A stretch of DNA of 19,163 nucleotides from MGML01 sp964493985 (GCA_964493985.1 CAZBQL010000061.1:1-19163), one strand, 5' to 3'. Positions 5,859-14,144 are shown, counted from the first letter of the stretch. A program made the numbers and translations. The notes: generated by a model not told the origin, from the sequence alone.

Positions 5859-7742
5859 ATGAAACACCTTAAGAAATATTTCGGTTATTTATCAGCTATC
5901 ATTTTCACTGTAGCTGTCATCGTTTCACCGGCACCGGCAAATGCCGCCGGTGAAACAATTAACCTTGATGTAAGTATCGGTTCCATTGGTCAGCAAGTCA
6001 ATATAAGCGGAAGCGGGTTCGATCCCGGTACCCCTGCCGACCGTTCGGTCAATATTATTTTCGGTAAATATCCCGGAACGGTGGTGAATTATTCCGTCGG
6101 CGTGTATGAAATTGTAAAGGTTCAACCGCTTAATGCAAACGGGACTTTCAGCACATCGTTTAATGTCCCTCAGGTACTCGGCGGCGGGTCAATCGAAGAA
6201 GTAATTCAGGGAACATATTACGTTTATTTAACATACCATATCCCGCCATCAACGAACACACTGAACATTCTACAGATAGCAGCCTTCGATGTACTGGCAG
6301 GAGAAATTACCATCACTCCCACTCGGGGTTCTCCGGGGACGGAGCTTTCGATATCAGGGCAGGAATTCGGCGCCGGTGAAGAAATTATCGTAAAATATGA
6401 CGATGAGGCCATACCGGTTTTCCAGGGCGACACATCAACAGATGGCAGTGGCTCTTTTCAAAATACCAGGATACTGGTTCCCCCCAGCGCCGCCGGAGTC
6501 CATGCCGTAACTGTTATCGGAAAGACATCTTCGCACCAGGCCGGACGGACCTTTACGGTTGAACCGACCCTGAACATTCAGCCCTTACCGGGTGCCGCCA
6601 GCAGCGCGATAACCGTCAGCGGCAACGGATTCGCTCCCGGCGCCAATATCAATGTTACCTTTAACAATCAGTCTGTTTATTCAGGAACTACGGATGGGAA
6701 TGGAAGCTTTGTGAAAAGCTTACCAGCAGGTACTTTCACTGAAGGCACATATATAGTCAGCGCGGGTGATACCTCGGGTAATTCAGCCCAGCTCTCCTAT
6801 GATATCCTGGACGCCAGTGTTACGCTTGAACCCTCCACTGGCAGTCCGGGCTGGGAAGTTATGATATCCGGCGTCGGATTTGTACCCAATAAAACGATCA
6901 CCATCAGATTCGAAGACCAGGGTAGTAGTGATATATCGGTTAAATCGAATAATGAAGGTAATTTCAGCACGTTATTTAACGTCCCATGGAGTGCTGTCGG
7001 GAACTGGGAGGTGGATGTATCTGACGGACATACTACCAAGACCGTAGTATTCGAGGTTAATACAAGTGGTCTCATAGACCCGGTTACTAATGAGTCTTTT
7101 CCCGGCTATGCAGGTGCAGGAATAGGCATTGCCGGTCAGGGTTTCATTGCCGGCAGAACGGTCACTGTCACGTTTAGCGGGACCCAGGTAGCCACCGGGA
7201 CCGTGGAAAGCAACGGGACATTCAATATTCCCTTCTATGCCCCGTCCAGCAGCAGCGGTCCCCATATAATCGAAGCAACCGACGGTACCAATGTGATCAG
7301 GTATAGCTTCGTCATGGAAAATACACCTCCAGCGAAAACCCGGCTTCTTCTTCCCGAAACCGGTACCAAGGCCGACGCAGAAGCGTTTTTCGACTGGGAA
7401 GACGTGACTGATGACAGTGGTGTAACCTACACATTGCAGATTTATACCGGTAATTCCGGAGAACCATACATTGTACTTGAAGAAGAGGGTATTGAAGTCT
7501 CTGAATTCATGATCCCGCCCCAGAACAAATTAAACGCCGTCACTCCGGAAGATCCATACTACTGGAGAGTGAGAGCGGTCGATAAGGCTTTCAATGAAGG
7601 AGAGTGGTCAGATCCTTCTACTTTCTATGTAGGTTTCGGTATGAACATGCCGCAGGCCGTAATCTATATCATTATAATCGGTGCCGCTCTTCTCCTGGCT
7701 GTTTTCACTTTCTGGCTGGGCAGAAAGACAGCATATTACTAG
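5859..7742 (+). CDS. Secreted, membrane-anchored protein with IPT/TIG-like repeats and a fibronectin-like domain
   Basis: From ATG 5859 this is 627 residues. It begins with a signal peptide: MKHLKKYF, a hydrophobic stretch, and APANA-AGE as a likely cleavage site. Five repeats of about 90 residues follow, each with a GxxGxxxxISGxGF core. In the numbering of the longer reading from GTG 5829, the cores are near 51-64, 167-180, 255-268, 338-351 and 426-439. Next is a fibronectin-III/Ig-like domain (about 500-602, with YYWRVRAVD). A C-terminal helix (about 608-629) is followed by the short basic tail GRKTAYY, so the protein is a surface-exposed, C-terminally anchored filament. GTG 5829 or ATG 5832 could be used, since GGAGGT lies at 5834-5839, but the signal peptide favours 5859. 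A role in adhesion or cell-surface structure is inference. Its stop overlaps that of hom. Confidence 0.8.
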   Translation: MKHLKKYFGYLSAIIFTVAVIVSPAPANAAGETINLDVSIGSIGQQVNISGSGFDPGTPADRSVNIIFGKYPGTVVNYSVGVYEIVKVQPLNANGTFSTSFNVPQVLGGGSIEEVIQGTYYVYLTYHIPPSTNTLNILQIAAFDVLAGEITITPTRGSPGTELSISGQEFGAGEEIIVKYDDEAIPVFQGDTSTDGSGSFQNTRILVPPSAAGVHAVTVIGKTSSHQAGRTFTVEPTLNIQPLPGAASSAITVSGNGFAPGANINVTFNNQSVYSGTTDGNGSFVKSLPAGTFTEGTYIVSAGDTSGNSAQLSYDILDASVTLEPSTGSPGWEVMISGVGFVPNKTITIRFEDQGSSDISVKSNNEGNFSTLFNVPWSAVGNWEVDVSDGHTTKTVVFEVNTSGLIDPVTNESFPGYAGAGIGIAGQGFIAGRTVTVTFSGTQVATGTVESNGTFNIPFYAPSSSSGPHIIEATDGTNVIRYSFVMENTPPAKTRLLLPETGTKADAEAFFDWEDVTDDSGVTYTLQIYTGNSGEPYIVLEEEGIEVSEFMIPPQNKLNAVTPEDPYYWRVRAVDKAFNEGEWSDPSTFYVGFGMNMPQAVIYIIIIGAALLLAVFTFWLGRKTAYY

Positions 7743-9004
7743 GTACTGGCATCCAGTATACGAAGTATACGTGTTTCAGCCTTAACAGCATCAAGCACGT
7801 CCACTTCCTTAATTGCCGCCTGGACGTCTCCTTCCCTTGCCAGGTACGTTGTCATTACTACCGGCACGTAATCCTTCTGGGATTCTTCTTTCTGGATTAC
7901 CGCCGCTATGTTGATGTTGTACTTCCAGAATATATTGGTGATCTGCGCCAGTACGCCCGGCTGGTCGGCGACACTGAACCTCAGGTAATACCTGCGATGA
8001 ACATCTCCCGGCAAACCTAATTCATACTCGCCCGAGGTAGACGGTATCGGGAGAGGTCGTCCCTGCGCTATATCCATCAGGTCTTTTATTACCGTATCCG
8101 CAGTGGGGTATTTCCCGGCTCCCGGATTAACCAGTCCGGACACTACCCCGTACTCGTCTTCGAATTCAGTCCCGTTATAGGCTCCCTGGAGCGAACCCAG
8201 TAAAGACATTGTGGGTACCAGCGCAGGATGCACGGCAACATCATACGCATTGCCGGAATGTTCAATAACTCCGATAAGTTTCACAGAATACCCGAGTTCA
8301 TCGGCATACAGGATATCCTGCACGTCGATGTTCTTGATCCCTTCGACCGGAAAGTCTCCGGCATACCGGTACGAGTTCGTAATCAACCCGAGCAGAATGC
8401 GGATCTTGTTCTCCGTATCATAACCCTCGATATCATCGGTCGGATCGGCTTCAGCGAAACCTTCGGACTGCGCCCCTTTCAGTGCTTCATCAAAGCCTTT
8501 CCCCTCTCCCGTCATTTTCGAAAGAATATAATTACAGGTCCCGTTCAGAATGGCATAGATTCTTTTATATTGCTTGGATTCCGAACCGACCAGTCCCAGT
8601 TCGTGAATAAAAGAATGGGCGCCGACAAAACTTGCCCTGATACCGATTTTCCGGTCAAGGTCAAGGACATGCCTGAATATGGCCTCGCCTTCTTTTGCCA
8701 GAAGTTTCTTGTTGGCGGTTGCCACATCTTTACCCTTGCTCAGGGCTTCCATCTGAATAGTCTTAGCCGGCTCGATTCCTCCAATCAGTTCGACAACTAT
8801 GTCTATTGCGGGATCATCGGTAATTTCGTGCCAGTTATTTGTCAGCATTCCGGAAGGCAGAGTAATTCCCCTGTCTGTCTCCAGGTCGATATCGCATACT
8901 TTTACCAGTTTGAGACCGGGTATTCCCTTTTTATACAGTAATTCGACCACGCCTGTACCTATGGTACCCCAGCCGACAACCGCTACCTTCTTCGTGTCTG
9001 CCAT
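7739..9004 (-). CDS. hom: Homoserine dehydrogenase with C-terminal ACT domain
   Basis: This 421-residue cytosolic enzyme reduces aspartate semialdehyde to homoserine with NAD(P)H, on the route to threonine and methionine. The N-terminal Rossmann motif is GWGTIGTG (11-18), and NKK at 98-100 lies near the catalytic lysine. GTCNYIL (usually GTTNYIL) and EADPTDDIEGYDTENK carry E185, D191, D196 and K200, which correspond to the substrate-binding and catalytic residues of the family. Residues about 338-415 form an ACT domain (FSVADQPGVLAQI), which normally mediates feedback inhibition by threonine. ATG 9004 follows AGGAG at 8 nt; an upstream TTG at 9013 is too close to that site. Its promoter lies at 9041-9070. 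The convergent stop codons of this gene and the surface-protein gene share CTAG (7739-7742). Confidence 0.93.
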   Translation of the reverse strand: MADTKKVAVVGWGTIGTGVVELLYKKGIPGLKLVKVCDIDLETDRGITLPSGMLTNNWHEITDDPAIDIVVELIGGIEPAKTIQMEALSKGKDVATANKKLLAKEGEAIFRHVLDLDRKIGIRASFVGAHSFIHELGLVGSESKQYKRIYAILNGTCNYILSKMTGEGKGFDEALKGAQSEGFAEADPTDDIEGYDTENKIRILLGLITNSYRYAGDFPVEGIKNIDVQDILYADELGYSVKLIGVIEHSGNAYDVAVHPALVPTMSLLGSLQGAYNGTEFEDEYGVVSGLVNPGAGKYPTADTVIKDLMDIAQGRPLPIPSTSGEYELGLPGDVHRRYYLRFSVADQPGVLAQITNIFWKYNINIAAVIQKEESQKDYVPVVMTTYLAREGDVQAAIKEVDVLDAVKAETRILRILDAST

Positions 9005-9040
9005 AACAAGCACTCCTTGTATTAAGATTCAAGCAGACTA

Positions 9041-9070
9041 ATATTATCGCTACGGGCCGGTGAGTGTCAA
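9041..9070 (-). promoter_or_regulatory. Sigma70 promoter of hom, overlapping the terminase stop codon
   Basis: On the minus strand, TTGACA (9070-9065), an 18-bp spacer and TAATAT (9046-9041). The TGA stop of the terminase large-subunit gene (9069-9067) lies inside the -35 hexamer, so hom has its own promoter directly at the end of the upstream gene. Confidence 0.65.
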
Positions 9071-10458
9071 TCACTCCTTCCCTTCGCCTCCCTGGGAGCA
9101 TATCCTTCGGCAGCTTTTACTAGTAATGCCAGGCTCATCAGGAAATCATCGTGACCTTGCGACGGTTCGACATAAAAGTTCATCGTCTGATTAGCACGGT
9201 AACGGCTCCTGGCTTTCCCCATTTCCGTCCAGAAGCGCCTGTATTCTTCGGAACTGTCACCGGCATACATTTTCAGTCCGCCGGAGTTTATGACTGCAAG
9301 CAGGCTGTAACCGAGTTCGGACTTCGATCCGGCAGTAAAGGTAAAACGGGCGATCCTGGACCCGAGAGTCTTTCGTAGAAACGAGTACACGGGCTGCCCG
9401 ACTCCCGTGGAATCAACCACCACTCTCCGGCATTTCCATACATTTTTGATTATGTCAATTAACTGAACGTACAGGTCGCTGTGCTTTTTACCTGTCCAGT
9501 AATAGTGTTCCCTTATTCTCACAACGGGTTGTTTTTGAAAATCATTGCAGTACGAAAAATCCAGTTCGCCAATAGTAAGCACCGTGGAATCCTGACGCGG
9601 ATTTCTCGCCGACAGTCTCTCCTCGTCTCCTTCTTCCGCTTCGCCGGCAAGATCGATTCCGGCAATATATATCTTCCCCTTTTCAGGTATGTGTCTCCTC
9701 GAATGTTCGCCTTGGAGTTGCGCTCTCTGCTGGGCAGACAGGAAGCCTCCTCCGACACGAACCGGCAGCAGTCGATATTGTGTCAGGAACAATGGGTGAT
9801 CTTCGCCAAGACGTGCCTTTTCGCCCTCGACATAAGTCAAATAGTCCGGGTTGTACTTTGCTACTTCCTGCCAGTCGTAGCGGAAACACCGCTTGATACC
9901 ATCCTTTTTTTCAAGTTCGTAGGCAGCCTGTTTTGTTTTTTCAAGTAATGTAGTATCATCCCAGGTAGTACCGTAGAGAACGGTCGTGGTATTGGTGGTG
10001 GCGCCCATCGGTTTGAACTCTTTGGTATATTTCTCGATACTCACGTCCTGGGCTTCATCCACCTCCAGGAGTAGATCAGCCGTATGCCCCACTACATTGG
10101 CCGACCTGTCAGCGGAAAGGAACAGGGCACGTGCATATTTAAGCCTGATGATATAGCCTTTTTCCGATGTCCAGCCGTGCCCCGCGTCATTCAACCTTTC
10201 TTTCAACCTTTCCATGGAAATGATCGCCTGTGGCTGAAAAGTGGGTGAACACTTCACGAGCGTATGCGATCCAGAAATGGAAAGCGTCAGGAGAAGAAGC
10301 TCGACCTGTGCTGAAAGCTCGTTCTTACCGCCCTGCCGGGCGATCTCCACGCAAAAAGTAAGCCCTTCCCCGGATTGTACGCTGTCTACAATGGCAGCAG
10401 CCGCTTCTCTCTGGTATGGGCGTAACAGCTGTACGTGTGGTTGATTTGATTCTTTCAT
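9067..10458 (-). CDS. Phage-type terminase large subunit (ATPase and nuclease)
   Basis: This 463-residue protein has the two-part layout of a DNA-packaging motor. In the ATPase, the Walker A region is IARQGGKNE (39-47), a deviant form used by many terminases. Walker B is LLLEVDEAQ with catalytic E135, and a TTW-type coupling motif is at about 164-166. In the RNase H-like nuclease, acidic residues are D269 (AGIDLAG), D349 (VVVDSTG) and D437/D438 (GHDDFLMSLAL). All key residues are present, so it looks functional. Its ATG is 5 nt after the stop of the small-subunit-like gene and lacks a clear ribosome site, which suggests coupled translation. No portal, protease, capsid, tail or integrase gene is near; hom follows directly. 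It may be a relict or domesticated prophage, or part of a dispersed gene-transfer-agent-like system. Confidence 0.85.
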   Translation of the reverse strand: MKESNQPHVQLLRPYQREAAAAIVDSVQSGEGLTFCVEIARQGGKNELSAQVELLLLTLSISGSHTLVKCSPTFQPQAIISMERLKERLNDAGHGWTSEKGYIIRLKYARALFLSADRSANVVGHTADLLLEVDEAQDVSIEKYTKEFKPMGATTNTTTVLYGTTWDDTTLLEKTKQAAYELEKKDGIKRCFRYDWQEVAKYNPDYLTYVEGEKARLGEDHPLFLTQYRLLPVRVGGGFLSAQQRAQLQGEHSRRHIPEKGKIYIAGIDLAGEAEEGDEERLSARNPRQDSTVLTIGELDFSYCNDFQKQPVVRIREHYYWTGKKHSDLYVQLIDIIKNVWKCRRVVVDSTGVGQPVYSFLRKTLGSRIARFTFTAGSKSELGYSLLAVINSGGLKMYAGDSSEEYRRFWTEMGKARSRYRANQTMNFYVEPSQGHDDFLMSLALLVKAAEGYAPREAKGRSD

Positions 10459-10463
10459 ACTTG

Positions 10464-10841
10464 TTACAGAAATCTGGAACCTATTTTAATGCCCAGTGGC
10501 AGTGCCACGTCCCTGAGAACGGTATATATGGCTGTTTTCATGGACTTAGGGTCTTTTCTGTCTACGTCGCTTTTAATAAGCATCAGCCTGATGAGTGTAT
10601 TAGTGGCTTGGGAAATTAGTCTTATATTCTCCGGATCGCGTTCCAGCAGCGATATCATCTTAACCCTCAGCAGTGCAATCTCCTCGTCGATACCTTCCAC
10701 GGAGATAGCCTTATCATAGGCGGCTTGTTCTTTTTCATCCAGGACCTTTGAATAAAATCCGTGCTTCCTCGCGTTCTGGTTACCCTTCGGAGCTCCCCTT
10801 TTCTTTCTCGTAACTTCCTTTTCCGATTCTTCCTTTTTCAT
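10464..10841 (-). CDS. Small terminase-like DNA-binding protein
   Basis: From ATG 10841 this is 125 residues: a lysine/glutamate-rich N-terminus, the motif KRGAPKGNQNARKHGFYSK, then about 80 residues of helix. The GAPKGNQNAxKHGFYS motif is one I associate with phage small terminase subunits and related packaging proteins, which recognise DNA ahead of the large subunit. A GTG at 10904 would add 21 residues, but the extended -10 TGCTATTAT lies just inside that extension, so transcription would start after the GTG. AGGGA precedes ATG 10841 by 3-4 nt. The operon partner 5 nt downstream is the large terminase, which supports the call. Confidence 0.7.
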   Translation of the reverse strand: MKKEESEKEVTRKKRGAPKGNQNARKHGFYSKVLDEKEQAAYDKAISVEGIDEEIALLRVKMISLLERDPENIRLISQATNTLIRLMLIKSDVDRKDPKSMKTAIYTVLRDVALPLGIKIGSRFL

Positions 10842-10894
10842 CGGTCCCTGCCATCCTTTATCGATAGTGCCTGATGCGTGTCTCTGGTATTGCG

Positions 10895-10903
10895 ATAATA
10901 GCA
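10895..10903 (-). promoter_or_regulatory. Extended -10 promoter of the terminase pair
   Basis: On the minus strand, TGCTATTAT forms TGn plus TATTAT (10900-10895). No good -35 is visible. The leader to ATG 10841 would be about 47 nt. Confidence 0.45.
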
Positions 10904-10960
10904 CATATGTTCTGATTCAGGCGATATATTCATGTCGCCGGTCCCTGTTTTCTCTCCTGT

Positions 10961-10989
10961 TTGATAATAATTTTTAACCGTTATACAAT
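10961..10989 (+). promoter_or_regulatory. Sigma70 promoter of the zinc-ribbon/RNase H operon
   Basis: TTGATA (10961-10966) and TACAAT (10984-10989) are separated by 17 bp. Transcription would start near 10996, giving a leader of only about 6-7 nt before the ATG at 11003, which has no Shine-Dalgarno. Confidence 0.65.
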
Positions 10990-11002
10990 AATCTCAATCA
11001 AA

Positions 11003-11698
11003 ATGAACATATCAAGACAGCTTTTTAATCTGCAGGAAGTCGACCAGGAACTCGCCTCGAATGAACAGGCTTATGCCCGTATAACCTCGCAACTTGGTGA
11101 AAGTAAAGCCGTGCTGGATATCCGGGTAAAGCTGGGAACTGCAACCGGGCAACTTGAAGATGCAACCCACTCCCAGCACACGGTCGAATGGGAGATAGAA
11201 GACCTCTCGGCTAAACTCTCCAAATTCGAAGGAGAACTATACAGCGGAAAAACAACCAGCCCCAAGGAATTAACCGGCCTTCAGCAGGAGATCGATAACC
11301 TGAAAAAAAACCGGGGGAAACTGGAAGACCACGATCTTGAGATTATGGAAACCATTGAGAGACTGAATGCAACGATATCGGAACTCCGAAGCAACCTGGA
11401 AAAGCGGGAAACAGAGTGGCAGGTACAACAGAAGGACTTTACTGCCGAATTGAAGGAACTTGAACACACCATTTCCGTTCTTAAAGAAAAACGAGAGGCA
11501 CTGGCATCCGAGATAGATCCGCAGGTACTTACAATTTATGAAGAACTAAAAAAACAGAAAGGTTCATCCGTAGCGAAGGTTGAACAGGGCATCTGCCGCG
11601 GCTGCCGTATATCTCTGCCCGTCAATGAACTTCAGCAGGTAAGGAGCGGCAGCATGGTGAGGTGCAGCAGTTGCGGACGTATCCTTTACCTGGCTTAG
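11003..11698 (+). CDS. Coiled-coil protein with C4-type zinc ribbon (CT398/CdsZ-like family)
   Basis: This 231-residue protein has a long helical hairpin (about residues 5-180, rich in Glu, Lys and Leu). It is interrupted by the conserved turn YSGKTTSPKELTGLQQEID at 80-98 and ends in a zinc ribbon with C198, C201, C221 and C224 (CRGC and CSSC). This is the layout of the C4-type zinc-ribbon family that includes chlamydial CT398; the zinc ribbon probably binds nucleic acid or another protein. An in-frame upstream start at 10961 would lie on top of the promoter, so the ATG at 11003 is chosen. The RNase HI gene begins 4 nt after its stop. From memory, this pairing recurs in several bacterial phyla, which suggests a joint role in RNA or RNA/DNA-hybrid metabolism. 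Confidence 0.85.
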   Translation: MNISRQLFNLQEVDQELASNEQAYARITSQLGESKAVLDIRVKLGTATGQLEDATHSQHTVEWEIEDLSAKLSKFEGELYSGKTTSPKELTGLQQEIDNLKKNRGKLEDHDLEIMETIERLNATISELRSNLEKRETEWQVQQKDFTAELKELEHTISVLKEKREALASEIDPQVLTIYEELKKQKGSSVAKVEQGICRGCRISLPVNELQQVRSGSMVRCSSCGRILYLA

Positions 11699-11702
11699 CA
11701 AG

Positions 11703-12101
11703 TTGAGTAAAAAAGCGCTGATATTCACCGACGGTGGGGCGGAACCCAATCCGGGACCAGGGGCAATAGGTGTCGTAATTAAAAACCAGCAGGGTAAGAC
11801 GGTCGCCACCATCTCACAGGCTGTAGGCAGAGTTACCAATAACCAGGCTGAATACATGGCAGTGATCGCCGCCCTGGAAAAAGCCGTTTCACTCGGATAC
11901 GACGAAGTGGAAATGCGTGCCGACTCCGAACTTGTCGTCAGGCAGATAAACGGCAGGTACAGGGTAAGGAATGCCAAACTGAAACCACTCTACCGGAAGG
12001 CAATTGAACTAAAGAGCCAATTTAAGGGCTTTACTATCACTCATATTCCCAGGAACCTGAACAGGGAAGCCGACCGGCTTGCCGGAGAAGCCGTAAAATA
12101 G
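11703..12101 (+). CDS. rnhA: Ribonuclease HI family protein
   Basis: This 132-residue protein is a compact RNase HI, which cuts the RNA strand of RNA/DNA hybrids. The four catalytic acids are in place: D10 (FTDGG), E50 (NNQAEY), D74 (RADSEL) and D124 (NREADRLAGEA). It lacks the basic protrusion of the E. coli enzyme and is of the short form seen in many Gram-positive bacteria and archaea. The start is TTG 4 nt after the preceding stop, with no good ribosome site, so translation is probably coupled to the zinc-ribbon gene. Its 3' end faces the small membrane-protein gene 39 bp away; no terminator hairpin was seen there. Confidence 0.9.
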   Translation: MSKKALIFTDGGAEPNPGPGAIGVVIKNQQGKTVATISQAVGRVTNNQAEYMAVIAALEKAVSLGYDEVEMRADSELVVRQINGRYRVRNAKLKPLYRKAIELKSQFKGFTITHIPRNLNREADRLAGEAVK

Positions 12102-12140
12102 CTGCTGGATTCATGATTGTCCCGGAGAGGATTTGAATAA

Positions 12141-12335
12141 TTAATGCTCTCCGATCTGCTGGAGCAGGACCCAACCATTATAGATACAGAGACAGGTCAT
12201 GCCGGCGGTAAGCGACAGCAGCCGGTTAGCTTTAACCGAATAAGCCAGTACGCCTCCAATGAGCAGCGCCATCAGCAGCTTGGTCATGACCAGGGTATGC
12301 CAGCCGCCAGCCACCAGGTTACGATCGGCATGCAT
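12141..12335 (-). CDS. Small membrane protein, possibly a truncated DUF5658-like protein
   Basis: This 64-residue reading has two hydrophobic helices (about 16-34 and 39-59) separated by the basic turn SVKANRLL. The segment GGWHTLVMTKLLMALLIGG resembles the second half of small DUF5658-type membrane proteins, whose first helix would be missing here. That comparison is from memory and weak. Stop codons lie in frame just upstream, so the reading cannot be extended. No Shine-Dalgarno precedes ATG 12335; ATG at residue 17 is another possible start. It begins 15 nt after the ABC permease stop and would be cotranscribed with the exporter. It could be a remnant rather than a working gene. Confidence 0.45.
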   Translation of the reverse strand: MHADRNLVAGGWHTLVMTKLLMALLIGGVLAYSVKANRLLSLTAGMTCLCIYNGWVLLQQIGEH

Positions 12336-12350
12336 AGAGACATATCATTG

Positions 12351-13166
12351 CTATTCCTGACGGCTGAAAGACCAGATAGCCAGGGTCAACAGGATGGCCC
12401 CGATGAACAGGACCAGAGCTGCGTCCTCGACGATAGTCATTGTGTGACCGAAGAGAGTTACCCCCAGAGCGGTGTTCCCCATTATTCCGCTGGCAGCCGA
12501 AAGTTCTTCACCCAGCACAATCTTTCGAGTCGCGTCAACACCATAGGTTACCGGATTAATCTTGGCGATAACGGCCATCCATGTCGGGACATTGTTAACG
12601 GGAAAGAAGACTCCCGAGAGGAACATCAAAGGGAATATAACAACCTGGATGACTACCTGGAATCCCTGCTGGGAGCGCATTCGGGAAGCGATAAGAACGC
12701 CAAGTCCGGACAGGGAAACTGCTATGACGATTATGATACCTATCAGCTCGCCTACTATCATGGGTGTCAGGGCCACGCCGATGATCGGGGCCAGTAAGAG
12801 CATGATAATGCCCTGCATCAGTGCTACGGCTGCAGCACCGACAACCTTTCCAAGGACTATTCCGGAGCGTCCGAGGGGTGCGACCAGTATCTCTTTTAAA
12901 AAACCGAACTCCCTGTCCCAGACGATAGATATTCCCGAGAATATCGAGCTTTGCAGTACGGTCATGGCAATAATTCCCGGATATACAAATTTCAGGAAGT
13001 CGATTCCGGGAGCAAGGTTCGGGATAAGGTTCTGGAACCCGGCACCGAATATCGCCAGGAATATAAGGGGCATGAAGAAGGATGAAAATGTCCTCGTATG
13101 CTCGCTGAAAAAACGCAGTAACTCGCGGTAGGCTATCACCCAGGTACCGCGAATAACATCAGCCAT
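12351..13166 (-). CDS. ABC-2 type transporter permease (DrrB-like)
   Basis: This 271-residue integral membrane protein has about six hydrophobic helices and the features of ABC-2 exporters: an N-terminal amphipathic segment (VIAYRELLRFFSEHTRT), the coupling region SIVWDREFGFLKEILVAPLGR, and the late motif INPVTYGVDATRKIVLG. It would form the membrane part of an exporter for drugs, lipids or polysaccharide with the ATPase encoded 3 nt upstream. The ribosome site GGAGGTGA contains the stop codon of the ATPase gene, so the two are tightly coupled. The substrate cannot be read from the sequence; a daunorubicin-resistance name would reflect similarity only. Confidence 0.9.
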   Translation of the reverse strand: MADVIRGTWVIAYRELLRFFSEHTRTFSSFFMPLIFLAIFGAGFQNLIPNLAPGIDFLKFVYPGIIAMTVLQSSIFSGISIVWDREFGFLKEILVAPLGRSGIVLGKVVGAAAVALMQGIIMLLLAPIIGVALTPMIVGELIGIIIVIAVSLSGLGVLIASRMRSQQGFQVVIQVVIFPLMFLSGVFFPVNNVPTWMAVIAKINPVTYGVDATRKIVLGEELSAASGIMGNTALGVTLFGHTMTIVEDAALVLFIGAILLTLAIWSFSRQE

Positions 13167-13169
13167 GTT

Positions 13170-14144
13170 TCACCTCCCTCTTCTCCATTGCATCATTTCC
13201 TTCAACTGTTCCTTCTCTCCGGCTTCAGTGTCCCTGATAGCCCGGCCGGTAAGCTTAAGAAACACGTCATCCAGTGTAGGCCTGTGAATCCCAACGGAGG
13301 TCAGCGGGCTGGTAAAATTTTTTATCAGCCGGGGTAAAAATATTTCTCCCTGCGGTATGCTGAAGGTTATATGCCCGTCCTGGATTTCAGGTGACAGGTT
13401 AAACCTTTCTCTCAATTCCTGCACGGCACTGTTATTGTCTTCGGCGACCAGGGTCACAACGTCCCCGCCGAGAGAATCCTTCAACTTTTCCGGGGTATCC
13501 AGCGCAATGATATGTCCGCTGTCTATAACGCTTATGCGGTCGCAGTATTCTGCCTCGTCCATGTAATGGGTGGTGAGGAAAATAGTCAGGTTTTGCTGCC
13601 GGCGTAACTGCAGGACGAAGTCCCAGATAGTCCTTCGGGTCTGGGGGTCCAGTCCTATCGTAGGTTCATCAAGGAATAACACCCTGGGCCTGTGCAGCAG
13701 CCCGCGCGCTATCTCAAGTCGCCGTCTCATTCCCCCGGAGAAGGTACGGACGCGACTCCTGCGTCTGTCTGAGAGGTTGACAAGCCCGAGTACCTCGGTT
13801 ATTCGTTCTTCTCTTGTCTCCTTTGGTATGTTGTATGCGTAGGCATGGAAACGCAGGTTCTGCTCGGCTGTTAAATACTCGTCCAGGGCTGAGTCCTGGA
13901 ATACCAGCCCGATGCAGCGGCGTACCTGTTTCCGTTCGGTAAGTACGTTAAATCCGCAGATGGTCGCTTCGCCGCCTGTAGGTTTCAGCAAGGTACAGAG
14001 CATGTTGATGGTCGTTGTCTTTCCCGCCCCGTTTGGTCCCAGGAAACCGAAAATTTCTCCTTGCATCACCTGGAATGAGACCCTGTCTACAGCAACCAGT
14101 TTCCCATAATTCCTTGACAGTTCTTTGACTTCGATTACGTTCAT
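13170..14144 (-). CDS. ABC transporter ATP-binding protein (DrrA-like)
   Basis: This 324-residue cytosolic ATPase has Walker A GPNGAGKT (36-43), the Q-loop VFQD (81-84), the signature TFSGGMRRR (134-142), Walker B VLFLDEP (155-161), the D-loop GLD, and the switch H193 (TTHYMDE). A C-terminal extension of about 85 residues includes RPTLDDVFLKLTGR, typical of DrrA-type ATPases of ABC-2 exporters. It is the first gene of the exporter operon. No Shine-Dalgarno is evident before the ATG at 14144; TAATTA stands 7 nt before it, so a leaderless start is possible but less clear than for tsaD. The stretch 14145-14350 shows nothing else that can be supported. Confidence 0.93.
   Translation of the reverse strand: MNVIEVKELSRNYGKLVAVDRVSFQVMQGEIFGFLGPNGAGKTTTINMLCTLLKPTGGEATICGFNVLTERKQVRRCIGLVFQDSALDEYLTAEQNLRFHAYAYNIPKETREERITEVLGLVNLSDRRRSRVRTFSGGMRRRLEIARGLLHRPRVLFLDEPTIGLDPQTRRTIWDFVLQLRRQQNLTIFLTTHYMDEAEYCDRISVIDSGHIIALDTPEKLKDSLGGDVVTLVAEDNNSAVQELRERFNLSPEIQDGHITFSIPQGEIFLPRLIKNFTSPLTSVGIHRPTLDDVFLKLTGRAIRDTEAGEKEQLKEMMQWRRGR

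Noticed and set aside
5807..5872. A 21-codon ORF (MSKIELKGDGGKYHRQVHETP) ahead of the surface-protein gene
   Set aside because: Its ATG lies at or before the predicted transcription start, no ribosome site precedes it, and it overlaps the signal-peptide region in another frame.
7764..7778. A TATACGTGTTTCAG-like sequence resembling part of operator O2
   Set aside because: It lies inside the coding end of hom, lacks the second half-site and is not next to a promoter.
12144..13131. Plus-strand readings of 189-217 residues opposite the ABC permease
   Set aside because: Low-complexity or irregular composition antisense to a clear membrane protein; no recognisable domain.
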